DNA of 27,651 nucleotides from Promethearchaeota archaeon. GTDB taxonomy: Archaea > Asgardarchaeota > Lokiarchaeia > Sigynarchaeales > SOKP01. Made by a program: the position numbers and the translations under genes. The DNA lies in assembly GCA_004524425.1 (NCBI GenBank), contig SDNN01000015.1, positions 1 through 27,651 of the forward strand, in the 5' to 3' direction. Under the pieces are notes generated by a model. The model had not been told where the DNA came from. It saw only the letters and a list, made by a program, of their open reading frames with translations, and did no database searches. Positions 1-6,384 of the stretch are shown here, one piece after another (the stretch's first letter is position 1; each line of letters opens with the position of its first letter).

Positions 1-51
1 ATTTAAAAATAATGATGTAAAATAATTCTAAAAAGTTAGTAGAATAAAGAA

Positions 52-152
52 TGCGCCCGCCGGGGTTTGAATTCCCGTCTTGATCCAAAGAGGACCAAAA
101 TCCCGGGTCGATGGCTTGGAAGGCCATAATGCTACCACTACACTACGAGCGC
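52..152 (-). tRNA. tRNA-Gly(TCC), intron-containing
   Basis: Read on the minus strand, GCGCTCG (152-146) pairs with CGGGCGC (59-53), followed by discriminator A at 52. The D-arm contains TAGTGGTA. The anticodon arm is ATGGC-CTTCCAA-GCCAT, with anticodon TCC (complement of 118-120), so the tRNA decodes GGA glycine codons. The T arm is complete only if 30 nt (72-101) are removed, which joins CCGGG to TTCAAAC and CCCGG. A73 fits archaeal tRNA-Gly. CCA is not encoded. The gene lies about 85 nt downstream of an RNA-processing operon on the same strand. Confidence 0.93.
72..101 (-). other. tRNA intron (BHB motif) between positions 53 and 54
   Basis: On the minus strand the 30-nt insert begins ATTTTGG and ends CGGGAA. 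CCCG at the end of exon 1 pairs with CGGG near the intron end, giving a 4-bp central helix. It is flanked by 3-nt bulges GG|A and AA|T, the usual cleavage points of archaeal splicing endonuclease. An inner helix of TTTTGGTCC with GGATCAAGA (including G-T wobbles) closes on a 5-nt loop. Cutting after the second nucleotide of each bulge regenerates a perfect T arm. The position, at the T-stem/T-loop border, is non-canonical; most tRNA introns sit at 37/38. Confidence 0.9.
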
Positions 153-237
153 CTACAAGTATTAAAGAAGAAGGTTTCATTAATACTACAAGATTTCAAA
201 AGCACCATTTCTTTTAACTTTACTGCTTTTATTCATT

Positions 238-900
238 TTATAATATCTTATGGATAATTTCGTAATAGTTTATAATCTTAGCAATCACTATCCACGCTTC
301 TAGATGTTCTTTTGAAACTGAAATCAATTCTTGGGAAAGATTTAAAATTTCTCTCGAAAACATGCCTTTTTGAAATCCACCAACGATAGCAATAACATTT
401 TTCGAAATATCTTTCATAAAAATCTCAGTAAATTTTTTTTTGAATGTTCCCTGATGTGAAAACAATAATATCTTCGGATCTTGGATTGTTGTTATTAATT
501 CTCTCAGATTTCCCTCGAATTTCTCTATATAATCTTTAATTTCACCTTTAATTAACATGTTAGCCATTAATCCCTTGAATCTATTAAAATTTTTAGCTAT
601 TCTTATGTTTGGATTAAAGTGAAAGATTTTGTTTTTAATGGTATGCATGTATAGGTCTAAAGATCCATTTTTATTCAAAGGTGAGCCTAGAGCATTTAAT
701 AGGCATAGGTGTGCGATATCCGGTCTGCCTCTTTTTTCATGATTTTGTAATTTATGCATTGCTGAATGGTGTAAAGCATTGTCTAATAATTGAGAGGCAT
801 AAAGTTTTTTCGTGATATTTTTTCTCACAGCGGGATGTTTCCTTATTTGGCTAGGTATCAGCTCGACTCCACATTCCGCTAATATTAAAATTAAAGGCAT
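238..900 (-). CDS. nep1: rRNA (pseudouridine-N1-)-methyltransferase Nep1/Emg1
   Basis: SPOUT-class methyltransferase that, in characterised homologues, N1-methylates a pseudouridine in helix 35 of small-subunit rRNA and assists 30S/40S assembly. The 220-aa length is normal for archaeal Nep1. Seen here: an N-terminal beta strand (MPLILILAECGVELIP), the conserved KRGRPDIAHLCLL segment near residues 56-68 that lines the RNA site, and a C-terminal GGFQKGMF matching the IGGFP.G.F cofactor-knot motif. It is last in a minus-strand operon after the YhbY-like and RNase P protein genes, 20 nt after the latter, so it is probably co-transcribed with two other RNA-acting proteins. The ATG at 900 gives the family N-terminus. 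Clear assignment. Confidence 0.92.
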   Translation of the reverse strand: MPLILILAECGVELIPSQIRKHPAVRKNITKKLYASQLLDNALHHSAMHKLQNHEKRGRPDIAHLCLLNALGSPLNKNGSLDLYMHTIKNKIFHFNPNIRIAKNFNRFKGLMANMLIKGEIKDYIEKFEGNLRELITTIQDPKILLFSHQGTFKKKFTEIFMKDISKNVIAIVGGFQKGMFSREILNLSQELISVSKEHLEAWIVIAKIINYYEIIHKIL

Positions 901-920
901 GTATTATCAATTAAAGAAAT

Positions 921-1259
921 TCAATTTTTTTTATTTTTTATATAATATCTTGTTGTTTCATTACATTCATGACAAGTTAATGAAACATGTGATGCTTTTC
1001 CTTTTCTAGATTGCATCCTAACTCGACAATTAATTCCCGGATAGAGATAGCTTTTACATTTGTGGCATATACGCTTTTTAAATTCTAAAGGAATCCTTAT
1101 TTTAGCTCTTTGGGCATACCTGCGTGCTAAATACACATATCTATTAGCTAATACTTTATTTTCAGGAAATACCTCATGGGCTTTCTGAAATAAATAATTA
1201 ATTCGTGATTTAGCGATTACTTTTATTACATTTTTTCTATTGGGCATTTTACTTAACAT
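921..1259 (-). CDS. rnp4: RNase P protein component 4 (Rpp21/Rpr2 family)
   Basis: Archaeal/eukaryotic RNase P protein that binds the specificity side of RNase P RNA with Rpp29 and helps remove tRNA 5' leaders. The 112-aa protein has an N-terminal helical region rich in K/R and aromatics (INYLFQKAHE, ANRYVYLARRYAQRAKIRIP). A zinc ribbon follows, with CHKC near residues 65-68 and CHEC near 95-98, separated by a basic strand region containing RVRMQSRKGK. The spacing and the YVYLARRYAQRAKIRIP signature are typical of this family. Its start overlaps the end of the upstream YhbY-like gene by 11 nt, indicating translational coupling. The position beside a tRNA gene and nep1 fits a role in RNA maturation. 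Confidence 0.93.
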   Translation of the reverse strand: MLSKMPNRKNVIKVIAKSRINYLFQKAHEVFPENKVLANRYVYLARRYAQRAKIRIPLEFKKRICHKCKSYLYPGINCRVRMQSRKGKASHVSLTCHECNETTRYYIKNKKN

Positions 1260-1524
1260 GCTTTTTAATCGGATATTTAGAAAGAATGAAAATCTTTCCT
1301 CTTACATCAATTAAATATGAATTTGTTAATTCAGCGACTTGGCGGGCTAATTCTTGAATATTCTCTGAATTTGCGATCGATTTTAATGCTTTAATTTTAA
1401 TTATCTTATTGGATTTAAACAGTTTTGATACATGAGCTATGAAATCCTCAGTAACCCCTTTTTTTCCGAGAATTACGTGTGGTTCTGACAGCAATACTTT
1501 TTTAAAATCTTCAGAATAACTCAT
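1249..1524 (-). CDS. YhbY/CRM-domain RNA-binding protein
   Basis: Small stand-alone CRM (CRS1-YhbY) domain. Bacterial YhbY associates with pre-50S particles and plant CRM domains act in intron splicing; archaeal members are presumed ribosome-assembly or RNA-binding factors. The 91 aa show the family pattern: a LGKKGVTEDFI turn near residues 19-29 (GxxG-type loop), the IIKIKALKS strand, the ENIQELARQVAELTNSYLIDVRGKIFIL core and a basic tail. It is the first gene of the minus-strand operon and overlaps rnp4 by 11 nt. Its promoter must lie in the 104-nt gap shared with the divergent S19e gene. The substrate is unknown. Confidence 0.88.
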   Translation of the reverse strand: MSYSEDFKKVLLSEPHVILGKKGVTEDFIAHVSKLFKSNKIIKIKALKSIANSENIQELARQVAELTNSYLIDVRGKIFILSKYPIKKHVK

Positions 1525-1575
1525 TATTCTAAATTAGCAAAATTTTTAATTTATCCTTACTTTTAGAATTAAAAG

Positions 1576-1585
1576 TATTATATAA
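1576..1585 (+). promoter_or_regulatory. Putative TATA box for the S19e-SecE gene cluster
   Basis: The run TATTATATAA lies about 45-50 nt upstream of the S19e ATG at 1629, in a 104-nt divergent spacer. A TATA box here would place transcription start near 1608, leaving a short leader. The same AT-rich spacer must also serve the minus-strand YhbY operon. Pattern-based only. Confidence 0.45.
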
Positions 1586-1628
1586 GATTATAATTAAATT
1601 AAGGTACTACTAAATTAAAGATATTAGC

Positions 1629-2051
1629 ATGTCATTATATAGCGTTGAAGCTGGAACGTTAATTAAGACCGTTGCTGAAAAACTCAAAGATTTTCCTGAA
1701 ATTAAACCTCCAGAAGGAAGTGAATTTTGGAAAACAGCATATTTCAAGGAATTAGCTCCAATTGATTCTGAAAATTTTTGGTATATTCGATGCGCTTCAA
1801 TATTGAGGAAAATAAGCAAGTTCGGGCCAATTGGAGTAAATAGATTAAGAAAATATTATGGAGGGCGAGACCGAAAATCTTCCGGTTTGAGTCACAGTTC
1901 TAAAGGAAGTGGTAAAATTATTAGAGTAGCCCTCCAACAGCTGGAAAAGGCAAATTTGGTCGAAAGATCCGAAAAAGAAGGTCGCAAAATCACTCCTGAA
2001 GGAACTAGCATTTTAGATAGGACAGCCTATTCAATTTTAAGAAAAAATTAA
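1629..2051 (+). CDS. rps19e: Small ribosomal subunit protein S19e (eS19)
   Basis: Archaeal/eukaryotic 30S/40S head protein with a winged-helix fold, absent from bacteria. The 140 aa include the diagnostic stretches ELAPIDSENFWYIRCASILR (about residues 42-61), GPIGVNRLRKYYGGR (about 66-80) and a C-terminal winged-helix part with ALQQLEKANLVE and GRKITPEG.SILD. Length and start at ATG 1629 are normal. It heads a plus-strand cluster of translation genes (PDCD5, L39e, L31e, aIF6, LX, prefoldin), a gene order conserved in many archaea. Short gaps of 26-63 nt up to aIF6 indicate an operon, followed by a gap of about 100 nt before LX. Confidence 0.96.
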   Translation: MSLYSVEAGTLIKTVAEKLKDFPEIKPPEGSEFWKTAYFKELAPIDSENFWYIRCASILRKISKFGPIGVNRLRKYYGGRDRKSSGLSHSSKGSGKIIRVALQQLEKANLVERSEKEGRKITPEGTSILDRTAYSILRKN

Positions 2052-2086
2052 AAATTATAAAAAAATTAGATGTCTTGTGGTAAACC

Positions 2087-2419
2087 TTGAGTGATGAAGA
2101 AGAATTAGAAGAAATAAAGAGAAGAAAATTGGAACAATTAAGACAACAAGCTGCTCAACAACATGTTGCAGAGGCTCAACAGAAAGAATTTGAAGCAAAA
2201 AAATACCAGTTGATGCGAAAGATCTTATCTCAAGAAGGACGTCAAAGACTAGAAAATATACGCATTGTAAAACCACAATTTGCTGAACAAATTGAATTGC
2301 AATTGATTCAATTAGCCCAAGCAGGGCAATTAAGAGGTCAATTATCGGATGCTGCTTTTAAAAAATTACTAAAGCAGTTAACCGGAAAAAAAAAGGATTA
2401 TAAAATTAAAAACTTCTAA
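2087..2419 (+). CDS. PDCD5/TFAR19-family DNA-binding protein
   Basis: Homologue of eukaryotic programmed-cell-death protein 5 (TFAR19), a small three-helix nucleic-acid-binding protein that archaea usually encode beside S19e and L39e; the archaeal role is not established. The 110 aa start at TTG 2087, giving MSDEEELEEIKRRKLEQL, the standard family N-terminus. A nearby ATG at 2070 is in another frame and stops after six codons. Seen: a long charged and Q-rich N-terminal helix (about 1-50), the conserved ILSQEGRQRLENIRIVKP (about 46-63), and the LKQLTGKKKDYKI tail that resembles the family's LK.L...R..I.I.RK ending. Assignment is firm, function is not. Confidence 0.93.
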   Translation: MSDEEELEEIKRRKLEQLRQQAAQQHVAEAQQKEFEAKKYQLMRKILSQEGRQRLENIRIVKPQFAEQIELQLIQLAQAGQLRGQLSDAAFKKLLKQLTGKKKDYKIKNF

Positions 2420-2445
2420 ATAAAACCAAATTAATAGTGTTAAAA

Positions 2446-2607
2446 ATGGCAAGAAATAAAGATTTTCCTTCAAAAATACGACGATCTAAAAAAAACAAAC
2501 AAAGCAAATCAATTCCAAGTTGGATTATCATGAAAACGGGAGGAAAGGTTAGGCAAAGCCCTTATACTAGAAGAGAATGGAGAAATACAAGACTAAAACG
2601 AGATTAA
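2446..2607 (+). CDS. rpl39e: Large ribosomal subunit protein L39e (eL39)
   Basis: A 53-aa gene shorter than most ORF finders report. ATG at 2446 gives a very basic protein beginning MARNKDFPSKIRRSKKNKQS and ending NTRLKRD. The family signature is visible: K.R..K..KQ....P.WI..KTG.K.R..P..R.WR...L. eL39 lines the nascent-peptide exit tunnel of archaeal and eukaryotic ribosomes, in the place of part of bacterial L23. It sits 26 nt after the PDCD5 gene and 32 nt before L31e, the typical archaeal order, so it is almost certainly co-transcribed. Confidence 0.95.
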   Translation: MARNKDFPSKIRRSKKNKQSKSIPSWIIMKTGGKVRQSPYTRREWRNTRLKRD

Positions 2608-2639
2608 ATATCGTAAAAAATTAGAATAAATTGATCTAA

Positions 2640-3125
2640 ATGGCAAAAAAGAAAAGTAAAGAAATTAGTTTAGATGATTTAGAGGAAGAATTAGAAGACA
2701 TTGAAGAACTAGAAGAAGTTGAAGATGAAATAGAAGAAGAGATTGAAGAGGAAATAGAAGAGATAGAAGAATTCAGTTTAGATGAAGTTTCAGCAGAAGA
2801 GGAGATCAGTGAAGTATTTGAAGAGGAAATTGGTGAATTAGAAGAAGCTGAAGTTATTGAGGAGCCAAAAGAAGAGATTATTGATGAAAGAATTTATACC
2901 ATTCCTTTAGCAAAAGCTAGAAGAGGTCCTCGCAATAAAAGAGCTAAAAAAGCCGTAAGATATCTTAGAGAATACATGGAGCGTCATTTTAAACCAGAAT
3001 ATTTAATAATTTCTCAAGAAGTGAATGAGAAAATCTGGGAAAGAGGCATTCAGAAGCCACCTAGGAAACTCAAAGTCAGAGCTACTAAGAATATTGATGG
3101 ACTTGTTGTTGTATATTTAACTTAA
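2640..3125 (+). CDS. rpl31e: Large ribosomal subunit protein L31e (eL31) with long acidic N-terminal extension
   Basis: The C-terminal half (about residues 82-161) is a normal eL31: ERIYTIPLAKARRGPRNKRA, KAVRYLREYMERHF, then VNEKIWERGIQKPPRKLKVRA and a C-terminal strand. eL31 sits near the exit tunnel on the large subunit and contributes to docking of factors. The first 80 or so residues are unusual: after a short basic start (MAKKKSKEI) comes a run with more than half Glu/Asp, patterned as EEIEEEIEE repeats likely to form a charged helix or disordered tail. Typical archaeal L31e is about 80-100 aa, so this protein is nearly double length. The ATG at 2640 and the 32-nt gap after L39e support the long form. 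Confidence 0.93.
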   Translation: MAKKKSKEISLDDLEEELEDIEELEEVEDEIEEEIEEEIEEIEEFSLDEVSAEEEISEVFEEEIGELEEAEVIEEPKEEIIDERIYTIPLAKARRGPRNKRAKKAVRYLREYMERHFKPEYLIISQEVNEKIWERGIQKPPRKLKVRATKNIDGLVVVYLT

Positions 3126-3188
3126 TCCGGATATAATAATTTTAATTTCATGTTTTTCCTGATACATGTTTTGGTGAAAATTTAATCG

Positions 3189-3860
3189 TTGGCAATCTTA
3201 AAATCTCAAGTGTTTGGTGGAAGTCTTATTGGAGTTTATTTAGTTGCTAACAATCTTTATATCTTATATCCTAGATTATTACTTAAATCCATACTCTCAA
3301 AATTCAAAGCTTTATTTGATTTGCCCTTATATCCTTTAACGATAAACAATTCAAATCTCATTGGAGTTTATACCGCTTCAAATAAACATGGCATCATAGT
3401 TCCAAATATAACAAAAGAAGAGGAAATTGAAGTTTTAGAATCTTATTTAGATGGAGGATCTCAAATTGGAATTCTAAAATCAATTGATAATGCGTTTGGA
3501 AACTTGATATTATGTAATGATAAAGGAGCAATAATAAGCCCTCTTTTGAAAGAACATCGAAAGCAAGTTGAAGATATTTTAGATGTGGAGACTGTTGTAT
3601 ATGAATTTGCTGGCTCAAATCTTCCAGGCTCTATATCTTTAGCAAATAATTACGGATGCGTGGTTCATCCCCTTGCGTCTGATGAAGAAGTTGAACACAT
3701 CAATTCAATATTAAAAGTTAATGAAACAGATGTGAGTACAATAAACAGAGGAATTCCATATCTAAGTGCTGGAGCCATTGTAAATGATAATAATGGAATT
3801 TTTGGGCAAGAGAGCACTGGTCCAGAACTGATGAGATTAACTTCAGTACTCAATCTTTAA
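3189..3860 (+). CDS. eif6: Translation initiation factor aIF6
   Basis: Anti-association factor that binds the large ribosomal subunit via uL14/eL24 and blocks premature subunit joining. The 223-aa length and pentein-type pseudo-fivefold repeats match the family; repeats are visible as N.IGVYTASNKHGIIVPN, N.LGNLILCNDKGAIISPLL, PGSISLANNYGCVVHPLAS and SAGAIVNDNNGIFGQESTGPELMRL. The start is TTG at 3189, giving MAILKSQVFG, as no ATG or GTG fits. It follows L31e by 63 nt and precedes LX by about 100 nt, in the conserved archaeal L39e-L31e-aIF6-LX-prefoldin order. Nothing unusual apart from the TTG start. Confidence 0.95.
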   Translation: MAILKSQVFGGSLIGVYLVANNLYILYPRLLLKSILSKFKALFDLPLYPLTINNSNLIGVYTASNKHGIIVPNITKEEEIEVLESYLDGGSQIGILKSIDNAFGNLILCNDKGAIISPLLKEHRKQVEDILDVETVVYEFAGSNLPGSISLANNYGCVVHPLASDEEVEHINSILKVNETDVSTINRGIPYLSAGAIVNDNNGIFGQESTGPELMRLTSVLNL

Positions 3861-3964
3861 AAAATTTAAAAAAAGTAAATCCTAATAAAATAAAAAGGGA
3901 AAATTTAATATTTTTTAAAGAATTAATCTCTTGCATACTTTACACCATATAAAATTGAGATAAG

Positions 3965-4195
3965 ATGACTTCAGAGATTAAAATATTTAGGATTCAAGGA
4001 ACTTATATTAAGAAATATAAGAAATACTTGTTTAGAAAAGAAGTGCGAGCATTAAAAAAAGAAGATGCTTTAGAAAAAGCTCTTTCTCAGATAACAAGTA
4101 TCGGTTTATTAAGGAGGCAAATCAAGATTCAAGAAGTTGAGGAAATCTCCCCTGAGGAGTGCCAGGATTATCTGATAAGGGAGTTATCTCAATAA
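3965..4195 (+). CDS. rpl18a: Large ribosomal subunit protein LX (L18Ae/L20a)
   Basis: 76-aa archaeal protein corresponding to half of eukaryotic eL20 (L18a). It shows the family opening (KIFRIQGTYIKKYKKYLFRKEVRAL), the alternating ALEKAL.QITSIGLLRRQIKI segment, and a C-terminal I.EI.PEEC.D..I..L, matching the archaeal LX pattern. In the ribosome it lies on the large-subunit surface near 5S rRNA. The small size is normal for archaea. It precedes prefoldin alpha by 32 nt. The gap before it (3861-3964) is A-rich and may hold a secondary promoter, but I cannot place one with confidence. Confidence 0.92.
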   Translation: MTSEIKIFRIQGTYIKKYKKYLFRKEVRALKKEDALEKALSQITSIGLLRRQIKIQEVEEISPEECQDYLIRELSQ

Positions 4196-4227
4196 ATTTA
4201 TAATTAATTAATTAAAGAGATTCCAAA

Positions 4228-4641
4228 ATGGAACCTGCTAGAAATGTTCAAGAATTAATATATAGATATCGGTATTTAAAGGACCAAAGAGATTTCTTTG
4301 CTGAACAGTTAGAATTATTGAACGCGTCCCTGAGTAATATCATTAATACTAAAAATACGTTAAATAATTTAAAAAATACAAAGGTTGGCGAGGAAATTCT
4401 TATCCCGGTTGGAGGCTTGGCCAATATAAAAGCAACTATCCGGGACCCTGAAAAGATTATTTTAAATATCAGCCAAGATATAGCAATACAGAAAAATGTG
4501 GATGATTCTATTGAATTTTTAGATAAAATCATTGAACAGCATAATGATCAGATCAATTATTTACGAAACCAGATTCAAAGCATGGATGCAAATTTACAAG
4601 TTATGTCTAAAGAATTTCAAAAAAACATGCCAAATCAATAA
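4228..4641 (+). CDS. pfdA: Prefoldin subunit alpha
   Basis: Subunit of the archaeal prefoldin hexamer (two alpha, four beta), which captures unfolded polypeptides and delivers them to the thermosome. The 137 aa form two long coiled-coil helices (about 5-50 and 92-132) joined by a beta-hairpin core with GEEILIPVGGLANIKATIRDPEKIILNIS, the expected Y.P.G...Y...I.....V...G...-type region. Length is typical of archaeal alpha subunits. It lies between LX and ftsY, as in many archaea, 58 nt before ftsY. The beta subunit is not in this window. Confidence 0.9.
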   Translation: MEPARNVQELIYRYRYLKDQRDFFAEQLELLNASLSNIINTKNTLNNLKNTKVGEEILIPVGGLANIKATIRDPEKIILNISQDIAIQKNVDDSIEFLDKIIEQHNDQINYLRNQIQSMDANLQVMSKEFQKNMPNQ

Positions 4642-4699
4642 ACTCTTTTTTAAAAACGTGCATTCCAAATTCAAAAATATCTAAAAGAGGAATATTCAC

Positions 4700-5602
4700 A
4701 TGTTAGACAAGTTAAAGTCTACTTTTTCGACCTTTGTTAAAAAAACGTTATCTGAAAAAAAACTAGAAGACTCAATTGAAGATTTAAAGTTATTATTGTT
4801 GAGTAATGATGTTGCAATCGATACGGCCGATGAAATATGTAAACATGTAATAGATTCTTTCAAAGGCGAGCAAGTTGGACGCCTTACCTCAACTAAAAAG
4901 GTGTTGTTTGAAACATTGAGAGAAGCAGTTGTTGAAATCCTTACACCAGAAAAAGAAATCGATATCATTGAGGAAATAAAGAAAAAAAATGCTCAAGAAT
5001 TACCTTATGTTATCGTATTTCTGGGTGTAAACGGAACAGGAAAAACTACAACTATGGCAAAAATAGCACATTATTTAAAAAATCATGATATTAGTTCAGT
5101 TGCTGCAGCTGCTGATACCTTTCGTGCAGGAGCAATTGAACAACTCTCATACCACATGAATAATGTAAACATCAGAGTTATAAGACACGAATATAAATCA
5201 GATCCAGCATCTGTAGCCTATGATGCCATCGAGCACGCAAAAGCAAAACAAGTTAATGTAGTCTTAATAGATACTGCGGGAAGACAAGTCACAGATAAAA
5301 ATTTGATGGTTGAAATGCAAAAGATCGTCCGGGTTTCTCAACCAGACTTAATAATATTTGTAGGAGACAGTTTGGCTGGTAATGATGCGTTATTTCAAGC
5401 AAAAGAGTTTAAAAAGCACGTTGGTATAGATGCTAATATTTTAACTAAACTCGATGCCGATGCAAAAGGAGGGGCTGCTTTATCTATATCTCATGAAACG
5501 AAACAACCAATATTGTTTGTCGGAGTCGGACAAAAATATGATGATTTGGAACCATTTGACCGAGATGAATTTGTGTCAAACATTTTAGATTTAGAATCGT
5601 AA
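4700..5602 (+). CDS. ftsY: Signal recognition particle receptor FtsY
   Basis: SRP-receptor GTPase that brings SRP-ribosome complexes to the membrane translocon. The 300 aa comprise a short N domain (about 1-95) and the G domain: P-loop GVNGTGKT (109-117), AADTFRAGAIEQL (G2), a DTAGRQ element (G3), TKLDADAKGGAALS (G4, TKLD) and GVGQKYDDLEPF (closing loop and membrane-coupling end). The acidic A domain of long bacterial FtsY is missing, as in most archaea. An SD-like AAAAGAGGAA lies just before the ATG. It is followed 56 nt later by secE, so receptor and translocon subunit are adjacent. Confidence 0.96.
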   Translation: MLDKLKSTFSTFVKKTLSEKKLEDSIEDLKLLLLSNDVAIDTADEICKHVIDSFKGEQVGRLTSTKKVLFETLREAVVEILTPEKEIDIIEEIKKKNAQELPYVIVFLGVNGTGKTTTMAKIAHYLKNHDISSVAAAADTFRAGAIEQLSYHMNNVNIRVIRHEYKSDPASVAYDAIEHAKAKQVNVVLIDTAGRQVTDKNLMVEMQKIVRVSQPDLIIFVGDSLAGNDALFQAKEFKKHVGIDANILTKLDADAKGGAALSISHETKQPILFVGVGQKYDDLEPFDRDEFVSNILDLES

Positions 5603-5658
5603 TTTGCTATTTTTTAAATAGATAAATTTTTTAAATAACTTAAATTAAAAGGCATAAT

Positions 5659-5904
5659 ATGTCTACAAAATATCCCAAATACGAGAAATATTCGAAATAT
5701 CAGGAAAAAAAAAAAGAAACTTATTATGAGAGATTTGTTGCCTTCTTAAAAAATTCAAAGCGCGTTTTAAGCATAGCCAATAAACCAAATGGCAAGGAAT
5801 ATTGGATGGTTTTCAAAATTTGCGGAGCTGGGATTGTATTTTTAGGAGTATTGAGTTATGTTATACAATTAATTTTTTCTGTTGCCATCCCGCTTGGAGA
5901 TTAA
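5659..5904 (+). CDS. secE: Protein translocase subunit SecE/Sec61 gamma
   Basis: Small single-span membrane subunit that clamps SecY in the Sec translocon. The 81 aa have a basic, tyrosine- and lysine-rich cytoplasmic N-terminus (about 1-28), an amphipathic helix with FVAFLKNSKRVLSIANKPN (about 26-44), the conserved W/F region (KEYWMVFKICGAG) and one C-terminal transmembrane helix (about 52-76). The archaeal motif P...E....K..G.G....G is recognisable. In many archaea secE precedes spt5/nusG and L11; here it follows ftsY and no spt5 gene comes next. The N-terminus (YPKYEKYSKYQEKKKETYYE) is longer than usual and repetitive. Confidence 0.9.
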   Translation: MSTKYPKYEKYSKYQEKKKETYYERFVAFLKNSKRVLSIANKPNGKEYWMVFKICGAGIVFLGVLSYVIQLIFSVAIPLGD

Positions 5905-5957
5905 AGCTTTTTAATTAACTCATCTTTTAACACAAATTAATTCTCGTTTGATCAATT

Positions 5958-6377
5958 TTGAAAGTTATTTTAGATTTTAATCAGAACCTGCTTTTCACTG
6001 CAAAAGCGAGACATTTTAAAGATATTCAAATTGATGAACCAGAAAGTTTTCATGGAACTGATTTAGGTCCCAGTTCTGTGGAGTACGTTTTGATTGGTAT
6101 TGGAGGGTGTTTGGGATCAACCTTCATTTACTGCCTGCAGAAGAATGACGTCTCTGTTCATGAACTTCAAGTGATTGTGGATGGAACTTTAAGGCACGTA
6201 AAACCAGATAATAGGCTCAAATTAATAAACATAGATGTGGAATTTTTGATTACGGTGAATGAAAGTATAGATAATAAAAAAATTGAATCATGCGAGACAA
6301 TTTTTAGAGAATTTTGTCCATTATCAACGTTAATAAGCAAGGGAATTCCATTAAACATTAAAATTTCGAAAAAATAA
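5958..6377 (+). CDS. OsmC/Ohr-family thiol peroxidase-like protein
   Basis: OsmC-fold protein, 139 aa. The family reduces organic hydroperoxides with two cysteines, though some members have other roles. Visible are the first cysteine in IGIGGCLGSTFIYCL on the central helix (about 48-62) and the second in REFCPLSTLISKGIPL (about 115-131), the usual two-Cys layout, plus the Y.DIGP-like GTDLGPSSVEYVLI. The start must be TTG 5958 (MKVILDF), since no ATG fits the family N-terminus. It ends 7 nt before the dnaG stop on the other strand, so the genes converge with almost no spacer. Likely cytoplasmic antioxidant; physiological substrate unknown. Confidence 0.85.
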   Translation: MKVILDFNQNLLFTAKARHFKDIQIDEPESFHGTDLGPSSVEYVLIGIGGCLGSTFIYCLQKNDVSVHELQVIVDGTLRHVKPDNRLKLINIDVEFLITVNESIDNKKIESCETIFREFCPLSTLISKGIPLNIKISKK

Positions 6378-6384
6378 GAGAAGT

